From NCBI GenBank assembly GCA_005406025.1, contig BGZK01000097.1, positions 62,001-126,000 of the forward strand: 64,000 nucleotides of DNA. The letters are read 5' to 3'. The notes under the pieces were generated by a model. That model had not been told where the DNA came from, searched no databases, and worked only from the letters and a program-made list of their open reading frames with translations. Both the position numbers and the translations under genes were made by a program. Positions 61,960 through 64,000 of this stretch are shown here, one piece after another. The stretch is from Eumeta japonica (lineage: Eukaryota > Arthropoda > Insecta > Lepidoptera > Psychidae). Within the stretch, counting starts at the first letter, position 1. Every line of letters starts with the position of its first letter.

Positions 61960-62260
61960 ACTCACGCCTAATTTCCCTGAAAGGTAGGCAGAGATCACAG
62001 ATCTGCGCATGATACTATCTCTATCATGGTATTATAACCTTTGCACACCGCTGACATCCATCAATCGTTTCGTGCACGCTCGTCGGTTTCCTCTGCTTTA
62101 AATATCACTATTCTTTGATATATCACCAATTTGTTCCTCATAAGATCTTCCAGGGCGACCCTTGCCGACCGACATCACACACATCCGCGCTATAGATTAG
62201 TTTTGTCTGTCATCATTTGTCGATGTCAGATGGCCGAGCCATATATGTTTTACTAATATA
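61960..62260 (-). mobile_element. RTE-type reverse transcriptase C-terminal relic
   Basis: Read on the - strand with frame changes: IWLGHLTSTNDDRQN, GKGRPGRSYEEQIGDIS, then NRRACTKRLMDVS and, at the end, DRDSIMRRSVISAYLSGK. This matches the WFGHV.RM...R, G.GRPR..Y..QI..IL, NRRACM.RLM.V.EA and DR..W...VSAYP.GK blocks that end lepidopteran RTE proteins, and is the counterpart of the relic at 3805-4800. Frame breaks show it is inactive. Confidence 0.75.
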
Positions 62261-63209
62261 TGTACCCATGTTGTAGCAGATTTGTATATTGCATGCAGTT
62301 TGTATATTGCAGACGATACAAGCAATTGCCTGTATCGTACTTATTGTGGGTTGTGAGTTCACATTTTAATCCTTCCATGCTGACTGTCTACGAATCGGTG
62401 GTGGTAGTATTTTAGCAGAGACGGCTTATAGGTCACTGTAAGCTTTTAATCAAAAGGCACTGAGAAAAAGGCCTTGAAGAGAATATTGAGCCAACAATAT
62501 CGATCGTTGTCATCATATCAATATACTAAATACTAGTAATTAATCCACAAGAAAAAAAGTAACATAATACACCGTAATAAATGAAAATTGTGCTATATGA
62601 TTATTGCTTTGCAGCTATACACAAAAAGCAAATTGTAGTCTATGTAATTTTAATAATGAAAGTTACATAATATATCTTATTATAAATTTTCAAAGGCTTG
62701 TAAGTAAGGATTATAAAACGTGTTTGACACATTTCCCGTAAATACAAAATCTTACTTTAGCGAAAGATTTATAGGAACAACAAAAATTTGAGAAAAAAAA
62801 AAAGCAACGAAAAACAGCAAATAACTGACACAAAGGCATAACCGTGCACCCACGAGCGCACAATTACAATAAGAACTTAATGAACATATATAGAATAAGG
62901 CTTAATGCAAATTGCAATCTTCTCATCGATTAGAGAGATGAACAGAGAGAGAGATTATATTCGTATATAAATCTTCTCTTTATTATGTATCAGTCGTACT
63001 AATTAAATAAGAAAGTTATGCACAATATCTTGTTTTATACACGCCTGCTCTAGAATATTCGAACGCATTAAGCAAGTTTATTTGATTTTTCCATAATTAA
63101 AATGTGACACAAATCCAATCTATTGCATTATTGTTTATTTATAATCATAGATTAAACGCTCATCATAAATTAATCTTACCCAGGTTTCACGAATATTGTA
63201 CACCTACAA
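62261..63209. other. Intron 7 or downstream DNA: no feature
   Basis: AT-rich without recognisable genes. Confidence 0.5.
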
Positions 63210-63325
63210 ACGCATACACACAGGCGTGCTCACACAAACGCTTGCCTACACATGCAAGCGAAGCACACACCCACGTATGCCCGCGCAGACACACACACAC
63301 GTGTATATATGTATATATATTTACT
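63210..63325. repeat. CA-rich degenerate microsatellite
   Basis: ACACACAGG, ACACACCCACG and a CACACACACACG run followed by TATATATGTATATATAT. The + frame across it is a repeat artefact. Confidence 0.85.
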
Positions 63326-64000
63326 AGGTGTTACCTAACCGGAAGCATTTAAGGATTGTAAAAGTAAGTAAAATAAATGATGAAGAATGATTAGAATTCC
63401 AAAAATAAGTAACTTCAAACCATCTACAAACGATTCCGCGTCGAGCGGTCCGAGCCCCATACCAACACCTTTAGTAATTCTTAACTAATACCGTTCCCGC
63501 TCCTCGGTTCAGGCTATTCGGGAACGACACTAGAGTGCATCGACATAGAAGAAAAACTCCACGTGGACTTAGCCATGGCATAAGCTGTCTTATTATAAAC
63601 TAGAGGTTATCCGCTTGCTTCCCCTGGCCTTATGGATTATGAAAGTAAAGCAATAAAAAAGAATGGCGGAATTAATTAAAAATAAATAACGTGAAATAAT
63701 CCACAATTATTCAAAACCTCGTACGTTTAGTAGTGTTTAATTGATGTCCGAACGAAAAAGTATTTTTTATTTTATATGTGAGGTAGGACAAATAGTTTTT
63801 TCGTATTTTATATATATTTTATATTCAAGACAATTTTCATCATATTTTATTATATTTATTCATTTACTTTTTTCAACACTTGTTACCATTTTGAAATGGG
63901 ATTACTTCCATTGCTATAGAAATTTTAGTTCTTGTAAAATAACCGCGACAAGTAGTTTCTCTTGATGTTAATTTAATACTATCTAAATAATTATGAAGGG
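63326..64000. other. Window end: no feature
   Basis: Nothing recognisable. A CG-richer patch at about 63430-63560 has no supported frame. Confidence 0.5.

Noticed and set aside
57538..64000. Membrane span, kinase-homology or cyclase exons of the receptor
   Set aside because: Searched for by eye for the juxtamembrane strand, GxxGxV-like and cyclase motifs; none found on the + strand.

Overview
The window looks like nuclear DNA of an insect, most likely a moth or butterfly. It is AT-rich, its genes are cut by long introns, and it is full of decayed transposons of kinds common in Lepidoptera: RTE-type and CR1/Jockey-type reverse-transcriptase relics (the latter ending in a TTTGAA-rich tail), mariner transposases, tRNA-derived short repeats and foldback elements. 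The species cannot be named from the sequence alone.

Only one gene can be built with confidence. It lies on the + strand from about 10865 to beyond 57537 and encodes the extracellular ligand-binding domain of a natriuretic-peptide-receptor-like protein (receptor guanylate cyclase family, ANF_receptor fold). Seven coding exons join in phase to give about 603 residues: 10865-11711, 12220-12413, 26785-27001, 43518-43632, 51436-51583, 52548-52743 and 57446-57537. The membrane span, kinase-homology domain and cyclase domain that normally follow are not in the window, so whether this is a cyclase or a clearance-type receptor is open.

The most unusual point is the end of exon 6. Family conservation and reading phase place its 5' splice site at AAAG|GAATAA, which begins with GA instead of GT, whereas the other six donors are GT. 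If the site is not used, the frame runs on for 14 more codons to a TGA at 52790, with an AATAAA signal 26 bases later. The locus could therefore make a soluble, truncated ligand-binding protein as well as the long receptor. A perfect 21-bp hairpin sits 31 bases upstream of this same exon.

Layout: 1-10800 is upstream DNA with an RTE relic (3805-4800), a small foldback element (5720-5856), a tRNA-like short repeat (5931-5992) and a CR1/Jockey-like 3' end (8640-9352). The 14-kb intron 2 holds simple repeats, a 56-bp higher-order minisatellite and lepidopteran short repeats. The 16.5-kb intron 3 holds a (GTA)n array, a MITE copy, a 1.8-kb near-perfect foldback element (31407-33189) and a GC-rich minisatellite framed by long inverted repeats inside a retroelement relic (35735-37145). 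Introns 4 to 7 hold mariner relics (four copies, all on the - strand), two related long-TIR MITEs and two more reverse-transcriptase relics. All splice sites and family calls were made by eye, without database searches.
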